DNA of 64,000 bases from Dioscorea cayenensis subsp. rotundata (lineage: Eukaryota > Streptophyta > Magnoliopsida > Dioscoreales > Dioscoreaceae): assembly GCF_009730915.1 (NCBI RefSeq), contig NC_052476.1:20751257-20815256 (forward strand), in the 5' to 3' direction. A program made the position numbers and the translations under genes. The notes under the pieces are model-generated. The model saw only the letters and a list, made by a program, of their open reading frames with translations. It was not told where the DNA came from and searched no databases. Shown piece after piece: positions 61,075 to 64,000 of the stretch; position 1 is the first letter of the stretch; every line of letters starts with the position of its first letter.

Positions 61075-64000
61075 TTATTGCTGAACAATAGGTGGCGTAG
61101 GGCGTGGTCGGACGAAATTCAGCACACCTCTTGCCGTAGCCTGTTGCCGGAGAAAAGCCAAATTAGAATTACATCTCGAAAACTAGACTCAGCTCTTAGC
61201 ATATGAGCTTACCTCGAAGAAGGAATTAAAATTCAAGCGCATGAGGAATTGTCGCAGAAATGGTGCTCGCTGACTTCCTGCGAGCCGGCTACTCCGGAGA
61301 ATTGTGTACAGAGAATTTGATTTCTTGCCAAATTCCTGGATCACCAGTTGAAAGTGATGAAATGATAGGCAAAACAAGGAAGGTGGAACTCGAGGTCGAT
61401 CGGTTACTGGCTTCCTCACTAGCAAAAGCTTAATCAGAGGGAAAGAAATTTGCAGATGATACCTCGGTAATGTGCTCCAGTTCAGACATGTCTGGATTGG
61501 TTTCATAGCGTTCGATGTTCCAGCAAAACTGCAGGCAAAGTTTCATTATGCTGTCTAATATTCTTGATACAGAGCCAATATCCAGGAAGGATTGCGAAAT
61601 CAAAGCTGACAAATAACTGCAAATAAAGACAAGTATGTCAGTAACAAAATAAAAATGTTTCCATATTGTTGACACCGGAAGATGTTACGGGAAGGGTATA
61701 ACAAATGATTGTATGATATGCTCTAACAAAAAATCACTTTCAAAACTATGACAGAGCAATATAGCTGTAAAATTTCATGTTTCATCCACAATGAAATATT
61801 TATGCACAGGAATTCAAACACAGGTTGCAGTGAGAAATAGCAAATCAATTACATACTCTTGGTGAAATCCAACAAGTTCAGTGAAATCGTGTGAATCTTG
61901 AACACGAGCTTGCAAGGAATTCCATTGAGACTCAATGACATCAACCTACAAAAGTAATAATAAGTCAGCATAGGTAAACTTTGTAAGCAGAAAACAAGAT
62001 ACTTGTACCAAACCAAAGTGAAATGTGCGAATCTAGACCACAAAGATTTGCTATTTAGTCATAACTTACATAGAAGGATACTTTAACAGTTGATCATGTT
62101 CCATAAATGTTATGTTTCTCGTAAGTAACATAAAAGAACCAAGGGAAATATGGCAACAATTTATCTTAAGGGAATGACCTGGATATAAAATTGCAGATTT
62201 CTGATCAAGAAAATCATATGTTCCCTAACTCGCCACATCGGGTTATACCGCCTCCGTAGGATAGATATGGAGCTGCTTTTCCTATCTTTGCGATAGTTAG
62301 CAAAGTCAACATGTTCTTGATGCATAACAGAAGCCCATGATTTCTCCAATTCCATCTGTGTACGCTTAAGCCTTATTAAATACTGAAAAACTTTGCGGTA
62401 CCTGAAACAATCCACTGCTTTCTTATATTAGATGAACAGAGACAACAACTAAATTAAAAGAAATTTATGAACCACAGAGTTGATGAGTTTGGTTACACAA
62501 TGTTTTGCAATTCAGAAATCAACAAAAAACTTCATTTATGGAACTCACTTGGATAGGACCTCTTGAGTGAAAAACAGCTGCAAGGGCCAATCAACAGAAT
62601 ATTCAAGAGCCATTCCATCCCAACCATCGACTGAAAGTTCTGATGAGGCAGATCCTTGTGATGGAACACCGGGAACACCATCAGTGCTAAGCTTCATCTT
62701 TGATAAACCCACTTGAGCAGCACCCACACTGATACCAAATGAGGGCATTCTGCGGAAAACCGAGAAAATAAATATCATGATGCATGCATATTAGAAGCTC
62801 CCAAAAGAGAGGAACCCATGCATGAGATTCAAATTCAGGCTATCTCCATTGGAGAGGCATCTGCTATGGCTGGATTTACTGACTATGATGATCATTACCA
62901 AACAATTTTAAATGATTTGAACTCAGATCAATAATATGGGGACAAATAGTAGACAAAAGGCACCAACCTAAGTGAGACTCTTGAAAAGTATTTGTCTTCA
63001 TCACCTATAGTCTTTAATGAAGCCTGCATTAAGTAATGGAAATAGTTCATACCCAAGCCTAATGTACCAACCAGAGGATGCAATTTCATTGATGTAACGA
63101 GTTTCGATGAAAAAAAATCTGAATCTTACAAGCTGAAATGGGACCATGAGATCTGCTTCAGCAGTGGATTGGCGAGGTGGTAGACGCATCAATTGCCGGC
63201 TCTCCTCAAGAAAGCACTGAAAGTTACACAAGCAACCGAGTGAGATAAGTTACATGGTAGGATCTCATATAGAATATTCTAGAAAATCAAACATCCACAA
63301 ACTGCTGTATTTGGGTAGGAGAATGACACATATGGCTCTTGAGACTGACAATACTGCCAATGGCAAGAAAGAAACCTCAAAGCTACTAATACTAATCACC
63401 AAATGAAGGGTATAATCACACTCTTCAATGTATCTCACATCATATGCAAGCATACTATTTCAGTATGATGGCAATGGTAATTTGGTGATGGTTCTGAAGG
63501 ACTATAAAAAGTTTGAGGAGAACCAAAAGAAAGCCCACCTGAAAGAAATCCCCTTTTGCTAAAAGGAAATAGTCTTTAAGGGCCTTTAAATGGCCATTCA
63601 AATCTGCACGTATGACAACAAGCTGTAACAAAAGAGAGTATGACTCAGCAAGAATTAAAAGAAAGAGTAACAAGAGTATCAAAATTTTGCAAGTGTGACA
63701 GTGGCACAACCTGCCAGAGATGATTTGCTGCAATAATGCGGATAGAACTAACAGCAGATTCAAAAAACCTTTTGTGAAACTCAGGTGATTCCTTCAAGAA
63801 AAGAAACACAGCTGAAAATTCACAATATTTGTAGACAAGGAATTCATAAAAATTGCAAGCAAAGAAAGAATAGATATTTATGTCAGCAATAGGACTGAGC
63901 ATGTATACAAACAGAAAAAATACAAATCCAATAAACCTTTAGCTGTCGAAGCATTGCATAAATCTTATCAGACTCAGATTGGGGAAGTAGTTCTTCAAAC
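61075..64000 (-). CDS. GCP4: Gamma-tubulin complex component 4 (GCP4), 3' part; gene continues past the window
   Basis: Exons on the minus strand, in transcript order: 64000(partial)-63937, 63791-63711, 63622-63539, 63216-63130, 63023-62968, 62749-62549, 62401-62179, 61945-61857, 61616-61463, 61335-61213, 61140-61075. Phases close at every junction. Diagnostic segments are CFLEESRQLMRLPPRQSTAE, YRKVFQYLIRLKRTQMELE, SQSFLDIGSVSRILDSIMK, LAGSQRAPFLRQFLMRLNFN and the final ATARGVLNFVRPRP. This is the C-terminal (GRIP2-type) half that binds gamma-tubulin in the ring complex which nucleates microtubules. The N-terminal half lies outside the window, so completeness cannot be judged. A separate N-terminal GCP4 fragment sits at 41221. 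Confidence 0.92.

Overview
The window is nuclear DNA of a flowering plant. It is AT-rich, its genes have many GT-AG introns, and several families are plant-specific (STIG1-like, MHX exchanger, RFI2-like RING ligase, plant auxilin-like J protein, SAP-domain PARP2). It also carries a decayed copy of chloroplast trnR-ACG. The species cannot be decided. A run of exactly 1,000 N (41318-42317) shows that this is a scaffolded draft.

Layout, left to right: universal stress protein (+, 501-2583); auxilin-like J-domain protein (+, 3886-9166); RFI2-like RING E3 ligase (+, 11685-16413); SR34-type splicing factor (-, coding 18152-23341, leader exon ending near 25841); STIG1-like secreted protein (-, 27164-27592); HIG1/hypoxia-responsive mitochondrial protein (+, 28624-30919); ribosomal protein eL22 (+, 31498-33373); MHX-type cation/proton exchanger (+, 36643-40197); the start of a gamma-tubulin complex GCP4 copy running into the gap (+, 41221-41317); a roughly 9.6 kb CpG-rich Mutator-like element with a broken transposase (42466-52087); PARP2 (-, 52903-59726); a trnR-ACG pseudogene (60424-60498); and the 3' part of GCP4 (-, 61075 to beyond 64000). 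The genes are housekeeping or regulatory and do not form one pathway. Exon boundaries were set by hand from splice consensus, phase and family knowledge.

Points of most interest: (1) the leader intron of the SR splicing-factor gene holds about 1.5 kb of tandem repeats that have copied the gene's own 5' splice site, and at least three copies still read GTAAGC/GTAAGT; (2) single-base insertions break the frame of the auxilin, eL22 and MHX genes (three in MHX, plus an in-frame TAG), while PARP2, SR34, RFI2, USP and HIG1 read cleanly; (3) the Mutator-like element carries degenerate TTTAAAC/TTAAGCGG periodic repeats in its intron-like spacers; (4) a GCP4 first-exon copy faces the assembly gap 20 kb from the main GCP4 gene; (5) a Mutator-type MITE with a 10-bp target duplication sits inside one unit of a tandem repeat.
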